The notes below the pieces were generated by a model. The model was given only the letters and a program-made list of their open reading frames with translations, had not been told where the DNA came from and did not search any database. Source: Sipunculus nudus (Eukaryota > Annelida > Sipuncula > Golfingiida > Sipunculidae). Taken from it: 64,000 nucleotides of DNA. Positions 51,861 to 59,399 of this stretch are shown piece by piece (position 1 is the stretch's first letter; each line of letters begins with the position of its first letter). The position numbers were made by a program, and so were the translations under genes. The DNA is taken from NCBI GenBank assembly GCA_026874595.1, contig CM049306.1, positions 83,912,142 to 83,976,141 on the forward strand. Reading direction: 5' to 3'.

Positions 51861-54459
51861 AATTATAATTATAACACTGAATGAGCAAATTAAGTTGAAC
51901 TTGTACTTATACTTATTCGTTGCAAATTTAAGGATGAACATTGCTGCACAAGGATGCTGACCGCTGTATAGTGCCCCATCTTTCTTATATCTCTTCTTCG
52001 CCTCACGATTGCCATATATGACCCACTTCTCGTATAACCTTACATGATGCATAATATTTCATGCAATATAATTGATTGTCCCACATGCTTCTCCTCAAGG
52101 TCGATGTTCATTTCTGTCAACTGTTTTGTTGTAATACTCTCGCTCATAATCGAGCCCCAACTTGGTCAAGCGTTCGCTTAGCTGCATACGCGGCGTAGTA
52201 TATATGGATATCGCCAAATAAAAAGGCAATGACAACATCGAAACTTACTTCGAGAGCCGTGAAAAAAAAGTATAAAATCAAATATGGTATTTATGAGAGG
52301 AAAACTTATCTAATTAGGGGCCTTGGATAGGAATATATACGTATATACGAATAACTCGCAGTTTTATATATATATATATTTTGTTTATGAATGAATATAG
52401 AACTCGATCATGATACTTTGCTACCGCGGTGCTTGAAACTACCTCCTGATCAGAAACAACTAGAATACGGGTAGTCGACAAGCGACTACGTGTATCCGCC
52501 GAAACCAGAGTAGGACGGATGAAATGAGGCATGGTTTGAGTGGCAAGGGGAAATAGAGAGAGGTGTGTTGCATATAAGCATGGATGACTGCAGCCGAAAT
52601 GTGTATGTAGGTGGCGCCACCTGCCACAAAATCCAGAAAGTTATCCAAACTTTTTACAACTGCAAAATTTAGGCAGATAAGTCAAACCACTGCCGAGATA
52701 TGAGTGATTTTACCCCATGGCAGACAAACAGACGGACACTCTGCAAAAAAGGTTGCAGGTGGCGCCACCATTTTTATGTATGAAATAAAGCTATCCAAGG
52801 GCTACATTTGTGCAAATATTTTTTCCTGATTGGTCCAACGAGTCCGAAGATATGGGGTTTATGTGTGGATACAGACGTACAAATGGACGCTAGGCAGAGA
52901 GGAAGGTTAGAGGTCAACCAAAAATGAGGGCGGAGCAGTTCACATGTGACCTGATCATAATTTCGAATTAAAAAAAAATCTGCCCAGTGGTTACGGAGGA
53001 GTTCTTCGGAAACCTATGCGGCGGCGGCGGCGTGCAAATGAAAACATGGTATCCGCAAACTCTGTTTTAGCGGATACAATTACTTGCGTGGCATTTCCTC
53101 CGAGGGTCGGACTGCTAGCAGGTGATACATTGTAACAAGTTTACCCCAGAGGCTGCTGAGTTGACATTGGGGAGAACAAATGCTTTCGATAAAAGAACAT
53201 TTTCGATCTATGATGGATACGACACTTTTTAGCTCAGATATCATAAAGTTATCATTAAGATAAAAGGTTCTTAAAGGGATCTCGAACAGCATAAGACTTA
53301 CCATGACATACCATAGGTCTTCCGTAAGGTATGAATTCCTATTTGGAAACTGTCAAGCAAGTTGACTTTGTGAATTTGAAAGTACAGCTAGAACAAAGGA
53401 AGAACACGCCGCATGTTAGACAATTATCCGATGCACAATTAAGGATAAACGATAATGCTGGCCCCTGTTTAGTGCCCCGTCTTTCTTATATCTCAGGTAA
53501 ATTAATAGTGAATTCAGTGGATGTGCATACATTATCATATATGATCGACTGAATAAAACTGCACTGGATTTATTATAAAAGATAACGACCAATCATGGAT
53601 ATAATATATATATATATATGTGTATGTGTGTGTGTGTGTGTTAAAATCATATTAATGATAATAGTGGTGTGCATTACGTTCCACAGTGGATCTCTGTGCC
53701 ATTCGCCATGACCCACCCGGCAGTGAGTTCCGTGAGCAGTACGTCAGCCAGATGGCTTGGCAGCCTGGCGGCGGGACCCGGGGTACTGTCGTATATAGAC
53801 AGCTACCTGCTGATCATAATGGGCGGGATACCGTGGCAGGTACAAGTATTATGACTTTTTATTAAGTTGAACACGAACGTAGAGGGTCAGAATTTTAAGT
53901 ACTGTAATCTAAGTGTAAGATCTATGTATACCGCGGTGAGACGTTGATACCGATATAACATCGTAGTTTAATGACATCTGACAAAACCATGTACTACATA
54001 ATGTTTGCATATCAGTACAAACTATTATTGTCTGTGGAATTATTAATAAGCAAACAGATGTTAGGGTGGTATAACACCTCTTTTTTTCTGCAAGGTTATA
54101 GTGATATAATCCTCTTGTGAACTGTCATGTTTTATATTTATAACGTTATATGGTAATCAATTAGTTACAATTTTAGGATACATGATATTACATTTTACGT
54201 GTTTTTTATTGTTTTACGCGGTTTATAAATTGTATTTATTATTTAGTGAGGAATAATGGGCAATATATCATGCAATGGCGATAGATATAATTCATAACTT
54301 CGAATTTCATGCTGATGTCGTTATCTGATAATCGCCCGGGTGCAACGACGTAAAACTCGGAGTAATAACACGATGCTCCAAGGTGCCTAACATTTAAGTA
54401 ATCTGCTCTACCTTAAGTGTATCGAGCACTATACTACAAGCAATGGAACCTACTTAGGA

Positions 54460-54510
<51 letters not shown>

Positions 54511-57500
54511 TGTACATTTTTATGTATACTAATAATCGTACATACATATATGTATACAATTTTTATTATTATAAATAAAGAATGAGTGCAAGTTGTCAGG
54601 TAATGACATGTGTATATTTTCAGGTGTATTTCCAACGAGTTCTGGCTGCCAAAGACAGCAGGACAGCCAAACTGTTGTCGTATATTGCTGGTGTTGGCTG
54701 TGTCATCATGGCTGTACCAGCCGCCCTGATCGGCACTATAGCAGCATCAACAGGTCTTAACCTATCTACCTATCATAGCCTACATTCTACCTATCATAAC
54801 CTACATTCTACCTGTCATAGCCTACATTCTATCTGTCATAGCCTACATTCTACCTATAATAGCCTACAAGCTACCTATCATAGCCTACATTCTACCTATC
54901 ACAGCCTACATGCTACCTATCACAGCCTACATTCTACCTATCACAGCCTACTTTCTACCTTTCATAGCCTACGTTCTCATACTATCATAACTTTACCTAT
55001 CATAGCCTATACATTCTCATTTTATCACAACTTGCGCAGTGCAGCGATTTGTAGTCAAACTGGCGACACCTGTCAGCGACGACGGATACTAGTCTCCATG
55101 GCAAACTTCTTATACTCTTGGACCTTTCCCTAATTCATACGACATCTATCGGTGACGACCTAATTTACAGTTCGGGTATGATACATGGACAAGATTGATC
55201 ATCATACGTAAAGTATAAAAAAATTATTACGTTATAAATTACCATATTTCATGACGATGTTTATGTCGACCCTCTAAAATCTATAAGTCTCGCCAACCGG
55301 TCAATGCCCGAACATCTATTAATTTTTCCTGCAGATAACCAGATTTCTCCAGTCATTTTTGGTCACCACTGATTTCGTCTCCAGGATTATTATTCGCGTC
55401 AAAAATGATAAAGAGAATGAATGGTAGGCTGTAAATCGGTTCCGTCATCACATCTCCCGAATATTCCGGCCGGATTGTTGCAGCCCATTTATCCTGCCGG
55501 ATTAAACAAGTGGCCCATGGGCCATGACGCTCAGCTAATTTTGACTGGGTGCTCATGTTTTTTATTAATGTTATATATTATCTGTGAGAATAACCTATGG
55601 CCAAAGTTACAGTGTTAAAAAAATGGACATTAAAATGTCAGGTACGAGGTAACCAGGCCTAATGGATCCAATTTGTGCCCCGTCTGTCTGGGTGCTAAAA
55701 ATAATGTTTCAGCCTGTAGGTCACAAAATATAGGTCACCATGACCTATTTTCAGGCTTCCAAGGAGATTTGCATAGAAACTCCCAGGATATTGTTTTAAA
55801 AGATTCTTGGCCTCACATAAACGATTTGACCCCAACTGACATTTAGAGTGCTCGAAATCATGGTTTCAGCCTGTAGGTCACAAAATATAGGTCACCATGA
55901 CCTATTTTCAAGTTTCAAAGGAGATTTGCCTAGGACCTCCCTAAATGTCGCGTTGGAGGATTCTAATCCTTATCGATTCAATTTGTGCCCCGTCTGACTT
56001 TCTGATGCTAAAAAACCTTGTTTTCGGCCAGAAGGTCATTTCATATAGGTCATCATGACCTAATTTTAGGTTTCCAAGGAGATTTGCCTAGAAACTCCCG
56101 GGATATTTAGTTAGAAGATTTTAGGCCTCACAGATACCATTTGTCCCCATCTGACATTCTGGGTGCTCATATGACATCTTTTCCCTATAGGTCGCAGCTA
56201 GAATATAGGTCACAGTGACCTTGTTTCAGGTTTCCAAGGACATTTGCCTAGGATCCCCCAAAATATCGGGTGAGGTTTCAAGGCCTAATGGATCTAATTT
56301 GTGCCAAGTCTGACTGTCTGGGTGCTCGAAATCATGTTTTCAGCCTGTAGGTCACAAAATATAGGTCACCATGACCTAATTTCAGGTTTCCAAGGAGATT
56401 TGCCCAGGAACCCTCTGGATGTACAGTTAGAAGTTTCTAGGTCTAACGGTTACGATTTGTGCCCTGTTAACGGACAGTGCCCGGCCGGACGGACGCCGGA
56501 CAAAGGTTGATCGCTATAGCTCAGATGACGTACAGTCAACTGAGCTAAAAAAAAAAAAAAAAAAAAAAAACGACCGGAATAATCGGTATATTGGAGGAGG
56601 GCTTCACTGGGGTATCATTTCACTGATGGTTAATCTAGCTCTTTCAGTGCAGACGAACATTAAGCGCGATGGGCATGCTTATATGAAGAAGGTGAATTCT
56701 TTGAAATAATGACAACTTGAATGTATATATCGCTGAGCGATCATGGTAACTTGCTTTTGATTGTGAAATGTAGACTTGACCTCAATGCACCAGAGCTGGG
56801 GTTTACACGGTTTTTATGTTAACATTGAAGATGTGGATATTAATTTTTTTTCTGTGTTAAGTAGTATTTTAAAAAAAATCTTCGCTGTAGTATATTTTAG
56901 AACAACAAATATGCAAACGTTATATTGCCGTAAGCAAGAAATTGCCGTTGCCCTAACAGGGCGCTCAGCCTTCAAATGGCAATTATTATTTTTTTTGCAA
57001 TTAATAACCCATCTGTTGTTAATATTACAAAGAACGTCCGTTAACTGATGAGTGTACAAAACATGACAGGTCCATACATCAGTGGCAAACCTTTAACATT
57101 CAATCTTCAATACTAACTGTTATTAACATGTTACTATGCTGCAGTGAGGTGTATTCATTTAATTCTAACAACCCCGGTCTGAAATCTATACTAGAATACT
57201 TGCCTATAAATAATTATGTGATAGTTATTTATTATCAGACTATAAGTATTAATAGGCTTTCCCATCATGGCCTTTCCCAACATTGACATGTTATCTGAAA
57301 ATTTTAACTGATTTGTTCCGTAACGTAAAAGTCAACGGGACAAGTGGTCGTTCAACGTACACTTTATAACTTGCATGCATATTGTAGGTTTCACGCTAGG
57401 ACATGTCTGTGCGTCTTTGCGGGGAGCCAGGGTTATTCATGGGACAAATTTCTTTTACTAGGTACACGCATATAGTGTTGTTTATGGGGTCGACAGATGG

Positions 57501-58274
57501 CGCTTTGACAGATCCTTCGAGAAATAATGTCAAATTCCTCAGGATTTATGGGGAAATTATGGAAAATGGTCCCCCCTAGGACACGCTGGGCATTTTTCCC
57601 GACACGGACATTTTCCGTGGTTTTGTCGCACAGGAGTCGCATGACAAAGTTTGAGTGGCCTCACCGTCAATTGTAATTTAGATTTCTTTTATAAATTTTC
57701 ATCATGATGAAGAATCCTCGAGTACGAGTCGGGCAATCGATTTCTCGTACTCCATTTTGTTTCTCGTTTCAGCCGTATCATGCTTATCTGCTGTTTTGTT
57801 CTACAGAGTGGAACGCCACAGACTACGGCCAGGCCGTGGTACCGAAAGAGGAATACGGGCTGATACTGCCGATGGTATTACAGTTCCTCTGTCCGACAGC
57901 AGTGTCCTTTGTCGGACTCGGAGCTGTGTCCGCTGCCGTCATGTCGTCCGCTGACTCGTCCATTTTCTCCGCCAGCTCCATGTTTGCCAAGAATATCTAC
58001 AAACCTCTGCGCGAAGCCGTCTGTGGTCCTGTACGTGTTTTTACTTAACACGTTACATATATCACAATATGCATTTATACATTTCCATGTTTGTGAAGAA
58101 TATCTGCAATTAAAAGCTGCGCGTGAAGCCATATGTCGAGTGAACAACAGGAATGCAGTCTTTTCTCCGCGGTCACACGCAGCGCTCTATGTTTAGTAAC
58201 AGAGCATGATATATTAAGGTATGTGTTGGATCTGAGTCTCTACCGCCAGATATGCCTCAGATATATCACATACC

Positions 58275-58327
<53 letters not shown>

Positions 58328-59045
58328 TTATATTAACGTTTGTATGTATACATACGTATATAAATATAATCTTGAGTACATTTTTAATTCATACAGCTGT
58401 TCGTATTTGATGTTAATAATAACTGGAGAAAAGCGTGAAAATACTTATTTTGCAACAAGTTGTTCACACAAAGAAAACGATTTGTAATAATATTATTGTA
58501 CAGTACGTAAATGAAAAAAAAAATTATATTAATAATAATTTCAGTGCAAGAAATGGGAGGTCACGTGGGTGATGAGATTGGTCGTAATTCTGGCCGCTGC
58601 CGGAGCCGTTGCTATGGCGATCACGGTCAAAAGTGTCTACGGACTATTTATGTTATGCGCCGATTTTGTCTACGTCATCCTGTTCCCCCAGCTGACGTGT
58701 GCATTATTTGTGCCTCACACAAACGTCATCGGGTCGGCGGTAAGTTATGCTCTTGGCTTATTCTTTCGTTTAAGCGGAGGCGACAGCATCCTAGGAATAC
58801 CCGTGCTGATAAAATACCCGTGGTATGACGAAGCAAACAATGTTCAACTCTTCCCTTTCCGGACAATGTCCATGGTCATAGGTTTACTGGTCAACCTGAT
58901 TATTTCTATACCAGCGAGAGGAATACTAAAATCGAAGGTCAATGATGACAATGACTTACCTGTACGACAGAGCACCCAGGAACGAAATGGCACGGATAAC
59001 AAGGGGTATACAGACGGTGACAAACGAGAAAATATGCCGTTGTAA
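33923..59045 (+). CDS. SLC5A7: High-affinity choline transporter 1 (SLC5A7/CHT1), 9 exons
   Basis: Joined exons: 33923-33954, 38774-38955, 39456-39569, 40568-40723, 41260-41408, 53687-53839, 54624-54753, 57807-58030, 58545-59045. The sum is 1641 nt, 546 residues plus TAA; every junction is GT-AG and phase-consistent. This is a sodium/chloride-coupled choline uptake carrier of the SLC5 family, which in neurons supplies choline for acetylcholine synthesis at cholinergic terminals. The sequence follows animal CHT1 nearly throughout: [91 protein letters not shown]. The tryptophans recalled as lining the choline site in the human protein (in TWVGGG, EIFW and GIPWQ) are present. The C-terminal tail after the last membrane segment is short, about 40 residues, against about 75 in human. 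The start ATG in the first small exon is inferred from phase and the resulting N-terminus. Confidence 0.95.
34080..37110. repeat. Family C degenerate tandem array in CHT1 intron 1
   Basis: Degenerate units of roughly 320-350 bp recur. Each has GAGCTATAGTT-like, GACCTTGACCTTTGACCTAT and GACAGACAGACATACTGACA segments. The boundary motif ACTAGAC-ACCA-A-GTCGAG then CCGGAAAT is present at about 34098 and 35561. Non-coding. Confidence 0.6.
36958..36972. repeat. poly(C) run
   Basis: A C tract interrupted by one G, continuing from about 36948. Confidence 0.85.
37111..38545 (-). repeat. Family D cores (reverse) and far end of family C
   Basis: Contains reverse-orientation versions of the family D cores seen at 42370-44700. 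The segment at 37845-37875 (ACTGATAACCGATGACCCCC) mirrors GGTCATCGGTCATCAGT at about 42871. Palindromes such as GGTGGCACCACC (about 37302) and GATGGCGCCACC (about 37437, 37587) recur. Confidence 0.6.
38554..38581. other. Hairpin at end of family C
   Basis: CTTGCAGAAATC / GATTTCCGGCAAG around TTT. The CCGGAAAT motif matches the opposite boundary of family C at about 34120 in inverted form, so this is probably an element end. It lies 190 bp before CHT1 exon 2. Confidence 0.55.
38774..38955 (+). CDS. SLC5A7: CHT1 exon 2: TM1 and start of TM2 region
   Basis: Acceptor TTGTAG ends at 38773; donor GTCAGT at 38956. [20 protein letters not shown] is the first membrane helix, followed by VASWKTK, the usual basic loop, and GGRDIG-like [15 protein letters not shown]. 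Residues 11-71. Confidence 0.93.
39456..39569 (+). CDS. SLC5A7: CHT1 exon 3: [13 protein letters not shown] motif
   Basis: Acceptor TTACAG ends at 39455; donor GTAAGT at 39570. [17 protein letters not shown] and [17 protein letters not shown], residues 72-109, are the most conserved stretch of choline transporters and include a tryptophan thought to line the substrate pocket. Confidence 0.96.
40568..40723 (+). CDS. SLC5A7: CHT1 exon 4
   Basis: Acceptor CTACAG ends at 40567; donor GTACGC at 40724. [20 protein letters not shown], then a stretch ending [18 protein letters not shown]. Residues 110-161. Confidence 0.96.
41260..41408 (+). CDS. SLC5A7: CHT1 exon 5
   Basis: Acceptor TTTCAG ends at 41259; donor GTAAGG at 41409. 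It contains [36 protein letters not shown] and L, two membrane helices around the [10 protein letters not shown] motif. Residues 162-211. The next intron is 12.3 kb long. Confidence 0.96.
41455..41529. repeat. (TA)n(TG)n compound microsatellite
   Basis: TA units, then TG units, in CHT1 intron 5. Confidence 0.95.
42368..44780 (+). mobile_element. Family D tandem-core element (forward)
   Basis: Begins near GCGAACCTGTGAGCTAATGT with a GTCC-type tract (GTCGTCCGTCCGCC, about 42402). Degenerate cores follow, with CTCAGRAACGGCTGGAGC, CAAATTGTACATTTTGGTCA and, further on, GATGGCTTTCTCGTACA then ACTGGTGGCGCCACCTACA (about 44645-44670). A 258-bp tandem duplication lies within. It is in the long CHT1 intron, and the right end is uncertain. 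Confidence 0.6.
43447..43975. repeat. 258-bp tandem duplication
   Basis: Two adjacent units begin AGATTTGGTTCATTG at 43447 and 43705 and share GCGGAAGTTGG/ACGGAAGTTGG, CAAATACTGTATCATTACTC and ACAGATTTACCAACAGGCCA. Confidence 0.85.
44800..44932 (+). mobile_element. (TAAA)n-tailed retroposon 3' fragment
   Basis: ATATCAGGGCCTTGTGGGAG and CACCCTGAATAAAAATAAA, then further AAAT repeats, has the form of a LINE/SINE 3' end with a short tandem tail. The rest of the element is absent. Confidence 0.4.
45717..48284 (+). mobile_element. Family A element, copy A3 (multi-core, locally duplicated)
   Basis: Left end TTAGCTCAGCTGACCGAAAG then TCATGTGAGCTATAGCGATC. A GTCC/GGCC tract lies at about 45768-45808. 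About eight full or partial cores follow, with CACAAATCGTAACCRCTGGA, GGTCTCTGTTACCCATATCC and CTGCAGACTGGTGGCGCCAC. The right end is TCAGCTGAGCGTCATGGCCC then ATGGGCCACTTGTT. It is in the 12.3-kb CHT1 intron. The repeated 60-88-codon frames here are copies of one non-coding core. Confidence 0.85.
46015..47160. repeat. Near-identical 573-bp tandem duplication inside A3
   Basis: TTGCATGAATATTGATCATG at about 46021 recurs at 46594 with matching sequence throughout; poly(T) lengths differ by about one base. A third, partial and slightly diverged copy starts near 47167. Confidence 0.88.
48734..49420. mobile_element. Foldback element with GCGTAGTCCG-repeat arms
   Basis: Left end AAAGGTGCTTTTCCATTAGT then GCG; right end CGCACTTATGGAAAACCACC then TTT, an inverted repeat of about 23 bp. 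Inside each end the arm is built of repeats of ATGCGTAGTCCG (left) or its complement CGGACTACGCAT (right). The 687-bp element has no transposase. The flanking duplication is not clear. Confidence 0.72.
50053..51113 (+). pseudogene. LINE ORF2 C-terminal fragment with zf-RVT tail
   Basis: Two frames make one degenerate protein. 50053-50514 (frame 1) reads like the post-RT region ([17 protein letters not shown], then [20 protein letters not shown]). 50532-51113 (frame 3) carries [38 protein letters not shown] and [20 protein letters not shown]. The Cys-x2-Cys...His-x4-Cys pattern is the zinc-binding reverse-transcriptase tail of L1/Tx1-like and related LINEs. A stop and frameshift at 50512-50531 separate the halves, and the RT and endonuclease domains are absent. 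It is 5'-truncated and dead, in the CHT1 intron. Confidence 0.85.
51787..51858. repeat. (TA)n microsatellite
   Basis: About 36 TA units in the CHT1 long intron. Confidence 0.95.
52460..53074 (-). mobile_element. Family B Helitron-like element, copy B2 (615 bp)
   Basis: On the - strand it starts TCCGCTAAAACAGAG (preceded by A) and ends with the perfect hairpin GTAGTCG-CTTGT-CGACTAC, then CCGTATTCTAG, then T. The 5' hairpin and 3' end match B1. Only about one to two core units lie inside, with palindromes at 52610-52621 and 52758-52769. Non-coding, in the CHT1 intron. Confidence 0.82.
53600..53641. repeat. (TA)n(TG)n microsatellite
   Basis: TA then TG units shortly before CHT1 exon 6. Confidence 0.9.
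53687..53839 (+). CDS. SLC5A7: CHT1 exon 6
   Basis: 51 codons between CCACAG (ends 53686) and GTACAA at 53840. [18 protein letters not shown], a short variable loop, then [17 protein letters not shown]. Residues 212-262. The loop between is shorter than in vertebrate CHT1. Confidence 0.95.
54463..54507. repeat. (TA)n microsatellite
   Basis: About 22 TA units upstream of CHT1 exon 7. Confidence 0.95.
54624..54753 (+). CDS. SLC5A7: CHT1 exon 7
   Basis: Acceptor TTTCAG ends at 54623. [20 protein letters not shown] and [19 protein letters not shown] to AAST. The donor at 54754 is GTCTTA, weaker than the others, but the phase fits exon 8 exactly. The exon is directly followed by a 21-bp in-frame minisatellite. 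Residues 263-305. Confidence 0.93.
54764..55020. repeat. 21-bp minisatellite abutting CHT1 exon 7
   Basis: About ten copies of TCTACCTATCATAGCCTACA plus one base start 11 bp after the exon 7 donor. The unit is 7 codons long and the exon frame stays open across the whole array to a stop at 55131-55133. Confidence 0.9.
55505..56548 (-). mobile_element. Family A element, copy A4 (reverse, different ~158-bp core)
   Basis: On the - strand it runs from AGCTCAGTTGACTGTACGTC at about 56546, through TATAGCGATCAACCTTTGTC and a GTCCGGCC tract, to AGCTGAGCGTCATGGCCCAT and GGGCCACTTGTT at 55505. The interior has about five units of 158 bp with CAGCCTGTAGGTCACAAAAT and ATAGGTCACCATGACCTA, unlike the 336-345-bp cores of A1-A3. 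A 23-24-bp poly(A) follows at 56547. Confidence 0.8.
57807..58030 (+). CDS. SLC5A7: CHT1 exon 8
   Basis: Acceptor CTACAG ends at 57806; donor GTACGT at 58031. WNATDYG opens the extracellular loop, with the same possible glycosylation sequon position as human WNQTAYG. Then [20 protein letters not shown] and [20 protein letters not shown]. Residues 306-380. Confidence 0.96.
58279..58322. repeat. (TA)n microsatellite
   Basis: About 22 TA units in the last CHT1 intron. Confidence 0.95.
58545..59045 (+). CDS. SLC5A7: CHT1 terminal exon 9
   Basis: Acceptor TTTCAG ends at 58544; stop TAA at 59043-59045. It carries [53 protein letters not shown], then [19 protein letters not shown] as the last helix. 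A hydrophilic tail of about 40 residues ends in ENMPL. I see no [DE]xxxL[LI] dileucine sorting signal of the kind reported for mammalian CHT1. Confidence 0.95.
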   Translation, partial: CKKWEVTWVMRLVVILAAAGAVAMAITVKSVYGLFMLCADFVYVILFPQLTCALFVPHTNVIGSAVSYALGLFFRLSGGDSILGIPVLIKYPWYDEANNVQLFPFRTMSMVIGLLVNLIISIPARGILKSKVNDDNDLPVRQSTQERNGTDNKGYTDGDKRENMPL

Positions 59046-59251
59046 TAAAAAAAAAAAACTTCCGAGGAGTAGTGTTGGTTTAACTTTCGAATATTTCTAG
59101 GCTTTCAGAAATAACTGATTATTTGATCAAAAAAAAGCAGTGCACAAAATGTAATAACCTAGTTCGACGTTATAAGTGTCTTCATGCCAATATCTAAAAG
59201 TATATGATACCATGGAACGGTACAGTGCAATCATACACTGTGCTTTTGCCT

Positions 59252-59381
59252 TTTGAAATCAGCTCGGCTAAATCAAACCAAAGACATTCACTACGCTTCG
59301 ACCTTTGAAATCAGCTCGGCTAATTCAAAACAAAAGTTTTGATTTAGCCGAGCTGATTTCTAAAGGCCGAGGCGTAGTGAA
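59252..59381. repeat. Long inverted repeat downstream of CHT1
   Basis: The left arm 59288-59334 and right arm 59335-59381 pair over about 46 nt with roughly three mismatches and one indel (GAAATCAGCTCGGCTAA / TTAGCCGAGCTGATTTC). An extra partial copy of the left arm is at 59252-59287. It lies about 240 bp after the CHT1 stop, possibly in the 3' UTR. Confidence 0.8.
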
Positions 59382-59399
59382 CGAGGTGCATTGCGGGAG

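Noticed and set aside
51708-52052. 114-codon minus-strand ORF with an Ile-Tyr run
   Set aside because: The middle is the translated (TA)n microsatellite.
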